Below are positions 1 to 18,354 of a stretch of 64,000 bases of DNA, one piece after another (positions within the stretch are counted from its first letter, which is position 1; each line of letters starts with the position of its first letter). This DNA comes from Prochilodus magdalenae (lineage: Eukaryota; Chordata; Actinopteri; Characiformes; Prochilodontidae): contig JAMWET010000950.1 of NCBI GenBank assembly GCA_024036415.1, forward strand, positions 539,001 to 603,000. Direction: 5' to 3'. The position numbers and the translations under genes are program-made. Under the pieces are notes generated by a model. The model was given only the letters and a program-made list of their open reading frames with translations. It was not told the origin of the DNA and did no database searches.

Positions 1-2169
1 GGTAGATCATAATGCTGACATGGTGTATGGTGACACAGTGTACAGGTATCAGTTGCAGGAACACTGCTAGGGTTTTTAAACACTGTGTACTGAATAAATG
101 CATACAAATATGCAAACAATGGCAAATCTGTATATTGCAAACATTTGCAAATTTAAGCATGTGATGCAAAACTGTGGTCTGATCATATGAACCCATGTTC
201 TCCTTCTTGAACTTCTTTTGCACTCAAACTGCACAAATTCATCCTTTCTGTAAGAGCAGCTTTTTGGGAGCCTTTGACTAAGCAGTCTTTTGTGAAAAGA
301 GGAATTTACCGGCAGCTCAGTTTGTTCTTGGCTGCATAAACGAGAGTTACAAAAGTGGCTGCATGTATTTTAAAAGGACTAAGCTAACACACTTTTGCCA
401 CACATGAAAGAGGCCAAAAATGTTGGCATGCAGGGTGCAAGACTCTAGATAAGTCAGTCAAGCGACTTTTGTGTTTGAGACGTTCACATCTGTTGGGCAC
501 AACTACACTGTGTGCATACCCAGTCAAAAACTAATGGATCCCTAGGAAAATGAGGTCTATACAATTCACACTGTTAACTTAATGATAAAAACATCAAGGA
601 TGAATGAATTATGCTCTGAAGTAAACTACGAGATCATTAACTGTGTTATGTTGTTTATGTGTGTACACCCACATAAATATAAACATCTATAAGTTATGTA
701 CATGCATATATAAAGCACTGTAGCCCAGAACAATAGGTGATATGTCTGGGAAGTAAAAAGAAACTTCCATATATATACCTTAATATATCCGCTACTGTGA
801 GCCATTAGAAAAGCAGGAAAAGATGAGAAGAAAGCAAGGGATAAGGAGGAGGAAGTGAAAGATAGAACTGAAAGAGTTTGTGGTGTAATGACTTTAGTGG
901 CTATGGTTTTCTGCATGTGACAGAATATTTATTGGTTTTTATTGTGTTTCTTATTGCTTGTACTGTTCCTTTCTCTTCTATATATTATATATTTAACAAG
1001 CCTCCATTCAGCAGTCACCAATTCATTCACTCAGTATTGTTCAGCAGTGTAAAAACCTTCACTGCTGACTAACCCTTCACTGGGTGTGTGTGTGTCTGTG
1101 TGTGTCTGACCCCAGGTAAGTACTTAGTTCAATTACAATATACGGAGAGAAGCTTTATGACCTAACTAGGCCATAATTCACAACCTATACCAGATTTACT
1201 GGAACCTTTGGACTCCTAAACTAGGCCTATGCAGTGAGTTAACTACTGGAAACAGCTAAGAGAAAGGAAAATGTTTACAAGCTAAATATTAATTTTCCCC
1301 CTTAATTCCAGTTTCTGGTCCTGGATTCTGTAATAACGGGTAGTTGGGGGAAATTGTAAATGTAATTGATTGCTCACCTGTAATTACCTGTGATTATAAA
1401 ATCCAGGTCTGGAAACTGGTCTGTATTTGAAGACCTCTATACTTGAGTAAGAGAACACATATTTGTGTCGGTCATTTTAGAGTGCATCATGGGATATCAT
1501 AATGTGCCCAGTGCCCTGTTACACCTAGTAGTTATGAGTCTACATTAAAGCGCGATATGACTATATGGCAGTAGTTGCTTTGAATGCAAAGGTGAGCTTG
1601 TTCCTGGTTCCTGATGTGGAAAACAAATGAAGATTACTGTTTCACCACTAACTTTCCTAAATGATACCTCACTAATGCTAACTGATACTTACACATGCTA
1701 ACTGATACTAACTGAAATTATACTTATACTGACGGATACTATACTTTAATAACTTTATGTTTTGCTTTGGTAAGAGTGGTATGATTGATAAACATCTGTA
1801 AAAACACCCTCCTCATTTTCTAGGAAATAAATCAGTAAGTAAGCCTCATGTCTTTGTGAACTATTGGCGTACTTTTTCACTTATGACAATAAAAATGAGC
1901 GTATAAAACAACAAAAATGGACATACAAGAAAGATCAACAGACAAATATCTAGTTATTGAGGTTTGTCCTATTTACTTATCGTATTATTTCTTTCTTTAC
2001 TTTATTTTCTTTACCGAGTAGTAATGAACTTTTCATCTTCGTTTTAGGTCTGTAGCAAGTACAGACTTAGAGTTAATGGTCTTGCTGTGTTTAGAGACCT
2101 GAGAGACAGTCACTGAAAACGAAAGATATAAAGGAGAAAATCCGGATCTCTAAAATAACTAGGTAAAAA
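1..2169. other. intergenic region upstream of ctsd
   Basis: No exon with splice sites and recognisable protein similarity was seen on either strand. Open frames here are short and AT-rich. The only structure noted is a foldback element at 1308-1419 (separate entry) and a short TG run near 1083-1110. Confidence 0.6.
1308..1419. repeat. small foldback/MITE-like element with ~30 bp inverted ends
   Basis: The left end begins CCAGTTTC and continues into TCCTGGATT. The right end, read on the opposite strand, begins CCAGTTTC and continues into ACCTGGATT. About 24 of 30 terminal bases pair across a 112 bp element. This looks like a short non-autonomous DNA transposon. No coding capacity is present and the family was not identified. 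Confidence 0.55.
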
Positions 2170-2363
2170 CTCGAACACTATGACGTAACCGAGCAGAGAG
2201 CGCGTGGGCGCGTTCACGTGATCGTCACCATAACTCGCCCCCCCTGCGGTCAGCTGACTAGAGCCGTTTAACCTAAATCTCACGGCGCAGAGTCCGGACA
2301 AAACACGGTCCTGCAGGTGCGGTTCGACTCGGAGGCGCCTGCTGTCGTACTGAAATCACCAAA
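2170..2363 (+). promoter_or_regulatory. ctsd: ctsd proximal promoter and 5' UTR with CLEAR-like E-box
   Basis: This GC-rich block directly precedes the ctsd start codon in otherwise AT-rich sequence. It holds TCACGTGA at 2214-2221, the core of the CLEAR motif bound by TFEB/TFE3/MITF, 143 bp before the ATG. It also holds a CRE-like TGACGTAA at 2181-2188 and a palindromic E-box GTCAGCTGAC at 2249-2258. Cathepsin D genes are established TFEB targets, so the CLEAR-like site is probably functional. The exact transcription start cannot be fixed from sequence; no TATA box was recognised. Confidence 0.6.
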
Positions 2364-7918
<5,555 letters not shown>

Positions 7919-8272
7919 GCCCAACCTACTGATGGCTCTTCTTAAAAAGCGACTGGTAGGGGAAGAATTGAAATAGGAGTGGGAAAAGAACTCTCCACAT
8001 CATATCAGCTGCTTTGATAATACCTACATAGCGATATGATAGTGTTGTTTTGCACTGTGCTTTCTTAGCTTGTAAAAATACTCCGTTATGGGCTTAAGAA
8101 GTCTAAGTGAATCAGGGAAAGGTACTACAGATATGCTAGGAGAAACAGGCTTGTGGTTTTACTGAGTTTTAACATGTTTTTACAATTTCATGTCAATCAT
8201 TTTTAGCTTTTTTCAGTTTTACTGTTTGCCTTTTTCAAAAATACCTCTGATTGAATGAGTACAATTGGATGA

Positions 8273-8278
8273 AATAAA
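8273..8278 (+). terminator. ctsd: ctsd polyadenylation signal AATAAA
   Basis: A canonical AATAAA lies 355 bases past the ctsd stop codon and is followed by a GT/T-rich stretch (GTTGTTTTT) suitable as the downstream element. It gives a 3' UTR of about 370-380 bases. Confidence 0.75.
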
Positions 8279-8299
8279 GTTGTTTTTAAACCTGTGTTT

Positions 8300-10010
8300 A
8301 ATAACACACAATACTGCCCACACACACCTGATTAGCGTTCTTTGTCATTGGTTGGGGCACTGTTGTACGTGTGCAGCATGATTGTGATAATGAAATGTTC
8401 AAAATCGCAGCACTACACTGATTAATTCTCTAAGTTTGACTTCCATTCTGTCTTATACACGGCTGTGTACCAGTACAACAATTAAACAGACAAGACAGTG
8501 ACTCGACTGGATGAATGTTTTTTTTTTTTTTTAATTTCAATGCAGAAAAAAAGTTTCAAAGCTTTTCATGGAAAATTAAATATTTACAGTAATTAGGCAG
8601 AGTCAGAAATCCATACAATGACAGTACATAGGATTACAAACGAACAACAAAAAAGCTAAAAACTAGCATTTGGAATTTTAAGCACTTCTTAACCAAAGCA
8701 TGTCTTGATATCCAAACTATCGTCAGATAAATATATTTATAGTATGTATTTACAGAATACCTTAAATTTACAACAGCCTCCTTGTATTCTATAAAGAAAT
8801 ATGAGAAATTAGGCACACATTTTCAGAACAATCTTCTGGGGTTGTAAATGCCATCCATATGATGGTGCACAATGTCATAGCAATTTTTTCAAAGAAATGT
8901 TGTATTGCATGTTATTATTTTTTTTTCCACGTTCCACATACAGTACATTCTAAACTCTTCCAAAGCGGCTAAGCTGCTTCTAATCTCATTAGTGGTGGGC
9001 AGTGACTGCCCTTACTTGCGACATGATCAGTATTTACAGCCATTCACAGCAAAACCCATAGGCTACACACCCGCTCGGACATACAGTGAGGGAAAGGCGT
9101 GATCACGTATGTGCAGGGTGCATCTATGTTATCTTACAGATATAATACAAGATGAAATACTGTTTTTCAAGACCATCAACAGCGTAATAAAGAATGGGAG
9201 ACAGTGGTTTGACCAAATGATGGTAATGTGCGTGTTTAGGTAAAGGGCCCATTTTCTACCTTTTTAGTTTAATTAATGTGAACCTTTGTATTGTTATAGG
9301 TACCACACCAGTCCTGATTCCTATTTCATTTGTCCATTTTCCCCCCATCAACCCCTAAATGAGATAAGTGGTTTAAGAGGAGAGTGAGTTACTATTTTCA
9401 AAAGCAGTCCAACCTGAAATGTACAATAAACAAAAAAACTCTAAATGTGAATCCTCAGGATTGTCAAAAAACAATCTTGGGATGTCTGAATTCTTTGGAA
9501 TTTTGCAATGACATATTTAATTTCTTTTAGCACAACATTTAGTACTTATATGCTACATGTCCTGCTGCAATTGTGCTACAGACTGTTAGCAATATTAACC
9601 ATCGCTTTAACCCTAATAAACTGTAGGGGAAATAAGGTAATGGTTGTGACATTGCATGCTAACTGGAAAAGGGGCTGTTTTTACAGCTTATCTTCCAAAT
9701 ATAAACTGGGAGCAGAGCAGATAAAATAAAATATTTTTAATGGTTTCATCAGACTATTCCAAAAATATGACCATTGTGGGTTTCCAGTAAATGAGCCCTT
9801 TTTAAAGCTGCAGTGTGATTAAGATTGACAGGTTTAGGGTCTTGGTCAGTAGGTAGGAGTGGGCTGGAGTGGGGAAGATGTATGAATGCATGAACGATGA
9901 AGATGTATATAGTATAGGAAAGAAGTTCTTGCCTGACATTGGCTGAAGCATGATGGAATGATGTGAGTTCACATATATGTACTGAGCTTAACCTCAGGGA
10001 GGGTTTGTCC
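8300..10010 (-). other. slc6a15: interval between convergent genes; probable slc6a15 3' UTR
   Basis: No exon-like coding sequence was seen. The interval is AT-rich and directly follows the slc6a15 stop codon on the minus strand. No AATAAA was found on the minus strand. Variant ATTAAA signals (TTTAAT on the plus strand) occur at about 8530-8535, 9268-9273 and 9736-9741, so the 3' UTR end is uncertain. A T14-16 run at 8518-8532 abuts the most distal candidate. Confidence 0.4.
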
Positions 10011-13000
10011 TCACAAATCTGACTCGGGCATGTCCGGCATATCAGCCATTAGATAGCCGATGCTATAATGACCGTTGGTGGCTGGGTCATCTTGTGTAGA
10101 GCCACTCTGTTTGCGATGGTTGCTGTTGGGAGGGATAGGTGAAGGCGCTTCGCTGGGGGTCTTCCCCTGAATCAGACTGGTGTCATCCCACTCATCCTCC
10201 TCTCTGATTCTGCTGGTTTTGCACACACTCTCCTTAATCATACGCCCCTTCTTGTAAGAGATGGTGGACATACCGCCCGCATTCTCATCAATGATGTTAA
10301 AGTAGCGTAGCACGAGGACTATCGGCACAGGAAGGATGGCAGCAACCACCAACGTGATACACACAGCCAGGCCCCATGGAGGGTAGCTGAGGGATTTCTC
10401 CTGAGCCTGAGACACACAGACACGGAAAACAGATTATTCTGGCAAACAGCAGATGGAGCCAACATCAATAATCCTAATTACATTAATCGGTATCTTAACT
10501 GTTACCGCGTAAGTACGTTCTCTGTTCTTACTGGACGACAAATAAGCTAATAGTGTGTTCTGTGTCAAATAAATGTACCAGCCAATAATGCTAATGTTGA
10601 ATGAAACTGAATAGTCGATTACCGCAATTCAAATCACTTCACGCTAACTGCAGCTATTTGCTTTCATTCATTGACAAAAACACTTATCTGGATACCTAAA
10701 CGATCACTTTAGACCACATGCTGCTTTAATGGTACAACAGATGGCAATTCGGTGTAATTCTCCTAATCTGAAACTTTAAAGAGAGCAACGGAAGCTTTGT
10801 GGGACTCACCACCTCCTGAATCCAGGCACTGTAGCTGGGAGGGGTCATGCCTAACTGAATGACACTGGCACTCAGCAGAGCTAAGAGCAGCAGAGGGGTC
10901 ACATACTTCCACATGTAGTAATAGTAGCGGAAGGGAGTGAAGCCGAGCATGTCCTTTAAATCCTCAAAGAACCTGAAGAAAAGCAGATAAAGTGAGAGAA
11001 AGACAGGAAATTATTCAACCAGTCGACTAGTTTCTTAAAGGCCAGTATATCTTTATATCCAAAATAATTTGGAGTGACAGAAATGGTACTGTGTGTGCAT
11101 TAGCATATCGTCACTGTCCAAAGAAAAACAGGTATCGTCAAAATGGCAACTTTACAGGAGAGGCCAAAAACCTCATTTCATTTGAATGGAAGTCAATGGA
11201 ACCAGACATCTTTCTATGCATTTCTGCATTAAAATGTCCACATAGTGTAAAGAGCAGCTCATGTGATCAAATGAGGCATCAAAAATACATGTATTTCTTT
11301 GGACAGCGATGATATGTATTGTTCTGTTGTATACAGTATCATGCAGTAAAGTAGAGGGCTCAGTAATACATTTCTTGACCGATGTTTTACAAGTCAGAAA
11401 TCCTGTGTTACAACTTCATTAATTATGCAATAACTATATAAGTATGCAGTCCTTCAATTTATTCACATAGTCAATGTAAAAAAGCAGCAATATTATTTCT
11501 TGTTCTCAGTCTAATCATCATTAGATTACTGATGTTTAGACCTTCATTAAGCTAAACCCTGTGTCTCTGAGAGGGGTTCTGCATCTCTGAGAGGGGTTCT
11601 GCGTCTCTGAGAGGGGTTCTGTGTCTCTGAGAGAGGGGTTCTGCGTCTCTGAGAGGGGTTCTGCGCATCTGAGAGGGGTTCTGTGTCTCTGAGAGGGGAT
11701 CTGCATCTAGACATTAAGCTCTACTGCCATTAGATGGCACTGCTGACCCTCTTAATAATAACAATAATAATATGTCCTTGTGCAAAAAATGAAAAACATT
11801 TTTATATTTTTCATATACATGTCTGCCGGTGCTGATACACGATCACTCATTACATGAATAAATTAGGTCTATATCTACCTGGATTAACATTACAGTGCAT
11901 GCACAAATGCATTATTAACTTCTGCAGCATTACAAATAATTTGTCATCAATTTGAGATATTGATCAAATCAAAACATCTGACAGTTCTGTAAGCCATCAG
12001 CAGATGCTGATGTAATTGTTTAAACCTTTCAAATACTGCATATAAGCAAATGGGACATACTTTTCAGTACCATAGACCCAAGCCACAGCCACGTTTTCCA
12101 GAAAGACAACGATAAGTAGGGGCAGCGTAGCAGAGTAGTCATCAAACATGGCCACAAAGTAGTTGCCTGATCGCTGAACAAAGATCAGGCCAATGCTGAA
12201 TGCCAGGAAACAGCAGCCAACTATAGAAAGACAAGGAATAGATGATAGCAGTGCTTAAAAAAGGTTAATAGGAGTTCTTAGTACATAAGAGAGACATGTA
12301 CATACAGGACTCATGAGATTAAAACACAATTAAAATTCACTATGTAGGACCACTTATATACTTGGACCACTTGGTTCTACAATTACAGGCGGTGGTCCAT
12401 ATGATTTACTGCATACATTGTTAAACCCCCACCCTATTGTTCAATATTTATGAGCAGAGCAGGAGTTATTTGGGTAGTGGATCATTCTCAGCACTGTGGT
12501 GACAATGACATGATGGTGGTGGTGTGTTAGTGTGTGTTGTGCTGGTATGTGTGGATCAGACATAGCAGTTTTTAAGCACTCTGTCCACTCACTGTCCACT
12601 CTATTAGACACTTCTGTCTTGCACGAAAGTCAGAGGTGACATCCTTTAGTCCATCATCTGTGGTCACAGGACGCTGCCCACAGGATGCTGTTGGCTGCAT
12701 AGTTTTGGTCGGTGGACTATTCTCAGTCTAGCAGCGACACAGAGGTGATCCACCCACTCCGGCACAACACACACTAACACACCATCATCATGTCAGTGTA
12801 ACTAAAGTACTGAGGATGATTCACCATCCAATTTATACCTGCTCTGTAGTGGTCCTGTCGGGGTCCTAACCATTAAAAATCAGGAAAGTAAGCAAAGTAA
12901 AAAAACAAGCAGTGAAACAGATGGACTACAGTCTGTAAATGTAGAACTACAAAATGCTCCTATATGGTAAAGCTGACAAAATGGACAATGAGTGTAGACA

Positions 13001-16000
13001 TAAGGAGGTGTTCCTAATGAGTCTCCGTACACATATAAATATTTTGTTGGCATTGCTTTTGGTCTGACCTGTGAGGAACTCTTTGCGCACTTTGAAAGTG
13101 TCCACGATGGGTGTAATGATGCCCTCGATGGTGCCGAACATGCTGCCCAGGCCCAGATTCACCAGCATGAGGAAGAACATGACAGACCAGAAAGGGGAGG
13201 CTGGAAAGTGGGTCATTGCCTCAGTGAAGGCAATGAAGGCCAGCCCTGTGCCCTGGACTGCCTGAGGGAGCAGGAGAATGCAAAGTGTGTATTTAGCTTC
13301 ATCATGTAATTCAGAAGTACATGTAAAAACACAGTCACTTTTCTGCTCATGTGCACATTAACACTACACCACCTTTAGAGTAAAGATCACACTCATAATG
13401 CTTTCTGAGTTGTGTTAGGCCGGACACTGGGGCTGTTATTTTGATTAAAACGTTACATTCCAAGGCCAATCGCTTCATAAAGCATGTTATTTATTATGCA
13501 GGTATTGCTGAATGCTGGACATGCTGATAGATCCTGGACATGTTAAGATTTCAAAGTTGAAGATGAGCATTGCAAACAAGGGCAAGTTTGGAATTTCACT
13601 AAAGACAGCCTATCACTTTGCATTTCCCTTATCACGTCAGTTGGTACCACAATTCCTGTTTTACATTTAACAATTATATAACCTAATTCAGTTCGCTAAA
13701 GTGAGAGGTGTAAATGCATACAAAGGCTAAAGGTAGCTTGTGCTATGAATAAAGTACAAGTGCTTAGAGTGACAACTGTCTCTTTGCCCTAAGGAAAATA
13801 TGGCATCATCCCAGCAGACTTGTACTGTTTTTATTTCTGCTTGTTTCATCATCTAGAAATGCATCACTCAAATCTCCTATTCTCTAGCCAGTCTTTTACC
13901 TACAATCGGGACAAGCTTTAGCTTACAGTGTCCTATCTAGTCAGTACGCATTCTATATGAAACAAAACTTGTGTTTTGGAGAGCCTTTCGCTGTATAATC
14001 TCTCTGTGTAAATAATACAGACAAACAAAAAGCATTAGAAGCATTTTGTTAAACACTGTATTCATTAAATAGTATAGCCAAGTAGGCAAGAATGCAACAC
14101 CTTTGCCAACAGCATATGAAAGCCTGCAAGCAGTTTGCAAACTAGGGGTCCCATATTAAATGTTCTCCAGCACTGGCAGCCTTTAAATTCATTTGGCATT
14201 GTGGCACTGAATGGCATAACAAATCTTCTTCAGGGAATTTTCTTTTTGTATTTGGTAATGCGCCCTTCCTTACTTTAACCAAGATATTTGCAATCTTTTA
14301 GTAAACTGGATGAGTTTTCATATTTACAAATTTGCTGTAGCTTATAAAAAAAGGATGTAGCACTAATCTACCTCAAGGTGACCCTGTCACAAACTGGAAT
14401 CCCCAATTGGTCCTTTATAACTATAACTTTATAACTGCCTGTTGGGTCTGTTAGCATTATGTAAACAAGGTACTTTAATTTATGGAATGATAAACAGGAC
14501 AATGCAGCACATATTCCGAGGGATAAGCAATCATAGTTAAGGTTTACACAAATTTGACTTATACATATCCTGTGTAAATATCCGCTGAATTGCTACCTAT
14601 CCTACCTTGTTCAGCTCCTCTTTTATATCACAGCTGTCCAGGCCCAGGCGAGAGTAATCGTTCTCCATCACGCCACGAATAATTTCGGTGATCTGCTGAT
14701 AGTCCTCAGCGCTCACATGACTGAAGTTGATGTGATGTGGGATCAAGTCATGACTTATCTCGTTACCCAGGTAACCAACAATCTTCTTTGTGTTCCTGAG
14801 ATACAGTAAAACAGGGTGCTTATTTGTAGGCAACAATCTGATCAAAAACTTCTAGCGTGTGCTAAACATTCTAAGGTCATGGAAATGCTTGTGTAATAAA
14901 GTTGGACTCACAGCTCGACACACTTGGCATTCATGATGTTGGCTTTAAAGCCCAGCACGGCAAACACTACCAGGGTGGCCAGCACAGAAGTGAAGAAGTT
15001 GATGAAAGAGACCAGCACAGCGTCAAAGTGGCAGTTGTTGTCTCGTTTGTTGTAGCTGGAAAAGGCAATGACTCCGCCAAATCCCAGACCCAGAGCGAAG
15101 AAGACCTGAGTAGCAGCCTCTCGCCATACTTTAGGCTCTAGCATGATCTCCAGCTGAGAAAACAAACACACACCCATCACAGTCTAACCTACTCACCATC
15201 CTGAATCCAACCAGGTTAGATATTACGGAAAGCTCTTTTGATATTAATCAAAATAATTAAAATGCTTTTTAGCTACTTATTATTTATTTACTTTATTATT
15301 TACTTATTTATATTGTACATTTCCCACTGCACAAATTACTTTTCTTTTTCTTTTTATTACATATACACAACAAATTAAAAGAAAAAAACACATTTTAATA
15401 ATGTTTTGAGTCAACACAAGCCCTAAAGCCAGGTTCAGTTTGCCTTGACATAGATTCTGTCCAGTATCTGAAACTGTACTGGAGGGTGGAGAGCAAAAGC
15501 GTGTTGGTCCAAAATCTCCTATATGTGGTCAACGGGTTGATGGAGATCTGGTGACTGTGAAGCCTATGATTTAAATAATTCTCATATTCATTAAACAACT
15601 GAATGACCACTGGTGCCCTGTGTATGAGCTGCTGTTATACTAGAATAGACCATTAGGATAGAAATGTTTTATTATAGAAGGTGGTTTTTATACTTCAAAC
15701 TGATTTGCAGTGGCCATTCCCTCTAAAGGCAAGTAGGCCCCAACTTGGGCCAAACTGCAAAATGTCCCAGGGCCATTAAACTCCCTTAATGTAGGGGTGA
15801 AAGATTAAGACCTGTAGAGTTCTCTTGAGTGTATGCCATACACACACACTCACCCACACTCACTGACACATCTGACCACATCACTGTTTCTACTCATTCC
15901 TGCACTGACATTTTCAGTCACCCCAGGTTTTTCTTCTGTTGTTGCTTACATGTCTCACTACTGCACCAGCATCATGGTCCCTGAATGTACACGTTTGTGC

Positions 16001-18289
16001 TGGTGTGCTGATATTCCTTTACTGATGTCTTTCCAACAGATCCAGATATCCCAAATAATAATCCCTCTTTCAAAATCGCTTAGATCCTATCCTCTTTCCA
16101 GCTTGAAAATGGAAGTCAACTGGGCCTGCTGAGATTTTTGACACACCACCAAGCACAGCAGAATAGTAATGAATTAACTGGGTCTGGAAGCATAGCCACT
16201 TGTTATGCTATTCCGCTCTTTTAACTGAATACATCACTTGGTATTTACATGTTACATGAATATACCAAACAGCCATCTGACTAAACAACAAATCATAAAA
16301 TGCTGTCGGTGATCAGCCAAGACTTGTTTGGCATCCATATTTTGCTTCTTTAGTTTAGCGCTGGAGCTACGAGGTTGCTAATACTAGAGGACTATGGTCA
16401 GCCCTTTCTTGCAAAAACGTGTCTACTGTGAGTGACAATGTTCAGCTGTAGAGTAAGGTTTTATCTGTTTGTATAAAATGCTGAAATGAACTCTTGCATC
16501 AAGTGCAAAACATTATTATGTGAAATAAAATTATGCATACGTATTAATTTCACTATAAAACGATCCTTCACTAAACCAGCAATGCAGAACAAATATAGAA
16601 CAAAAGACCCTTTGATACATTTGTGCAGCAAAATACAGAGACACACAAAGACATACAAACTCATGCTGAACATTGACGTGAGTGGAGATGGTGATCTGAG
16701 ACACAGAGCAGATCACAGAGCAGACATGTGACAGCATTGTGTGTGTGTGTGTGTGTGTGTGTGTATTATGTAAAGTAGCTGGTGGAGGTACACAGGCTGC
16801 TGAGATGCCAGCCGTCTGCTAAAGGAGGAATTAATTTGTTTCTGGAACCCGCTACGCTACAGACACAGATACATGCTGGGAGACCGGACGGGACAATTTT
16901 GTTTCCATAGATACTATTACTGTTCCTGCAAATCCTGTTAGAACACATAGAGGAGCACATGGGGGAATTGCTGATGAACAATTTGACAGTGATGATGTAA
17001 ATGAGATGCACTGCTTGCGTTAAACGAATTGCAGTAAACTGTTGCTGTGAGAGCAGTTCTTAGCGTCATTAGGTTTTCTGCGTAAGACTTAACCCCTTAA
17101 ACCCCAGTCTAATTCTATATAATCTATATATCTATTTCTTTATTTCCAGCTATGTCAGTACATCATAGATGTCACTAATTGGACAGCCCACTTTTTGTTT
17201 TTCTTTCATTTCTTTTCAGAAAAATGTGTGGCAAAAATATTCATGTATTGTTGGTTGTTGGTTATATTAATGACCAGTAGGAAGCTAGACTAGACCCACC
17301 ACGAAAAATGTTGCAAGTCTTTACCGCATCATCACGTTCTAGTATACCCCGCATATCAGACAAGATCAAACTATATGATAGAAAAATACAGGACCTGTTA
17401 GGATTATCAACAGCAATTATAAGCCACTGTGTATATCACCTACAGCTGGCAGATGAATTGTTTTGGTATACAAGTGAGAGCAAGTTTTTAATTTCATGAA
17501 CTGCAATTTTTTTATTACAGCCTACGCTATCAAATATACTATCAAATATATTGGCTTAATGTTTATGTGGGAAGATGCAAGGTAAAACGATTCATTGTTT
17601 TAATACTAAAATTGCTCTTTGAAAGGACACAAGTTTTATATCATATGAGCTGCAATTTTTTACATTATAAACTATAATGCTACAACCATGAAGTGGGAAA
17701 ACTAAACATAATTACACAGGGCTTGATCACCACCTCTAATTAAAGAGCTCTATTAAAAAGCTTATAGAGCTTTTAAGAATTATATGCTATCTGGTAGCTG
17801 CATCTGAATTAAAACAGGTTACACTATATCTTTGGTCATTTTAGGTGAATTCTTAAAGTAATTGTTTCTGATCACCAGTTATGTCACCCATATAAAACAC
17901 ATTTGAATCAAGACAACTTAATTACGTATTATTATATACATTACAATTTGATTAACAGATTAGTAGAAACAGAATTACATGTTCATATTTTTTACAAACT
18001 CAAAAGATAAATTCAGCCACCACTGTGAGATTACACGGGTTATCTTATCACTGAGTACTCAGAAACTACTGTGAAAGTAATATATAAGGTATGTGGTTAT
18101 GAGAATGAGGAAGTCTGGGTACATATATGCACCCATGCAGTTTAAGCGGTTGAGAACCACAAACACACACATGCTTTCTCTCTCTTTCTGTGTCTCTGAC
18201 ACACACACACACACACTCATACATGCACACACACACGCGCGCGCAAACACAGACACACAGACACACTCTCTGTCTCTCTTACACACACA

Positions 18290-18354
<65 letters not shown>

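Noticed and set aside
11561..11707. Regular 20-base repeats resembling a CRISPR array
   Set aside because: Units are contiguous with no spacers and lie in an intron of a vertebrate gene; it is a minisatellite.
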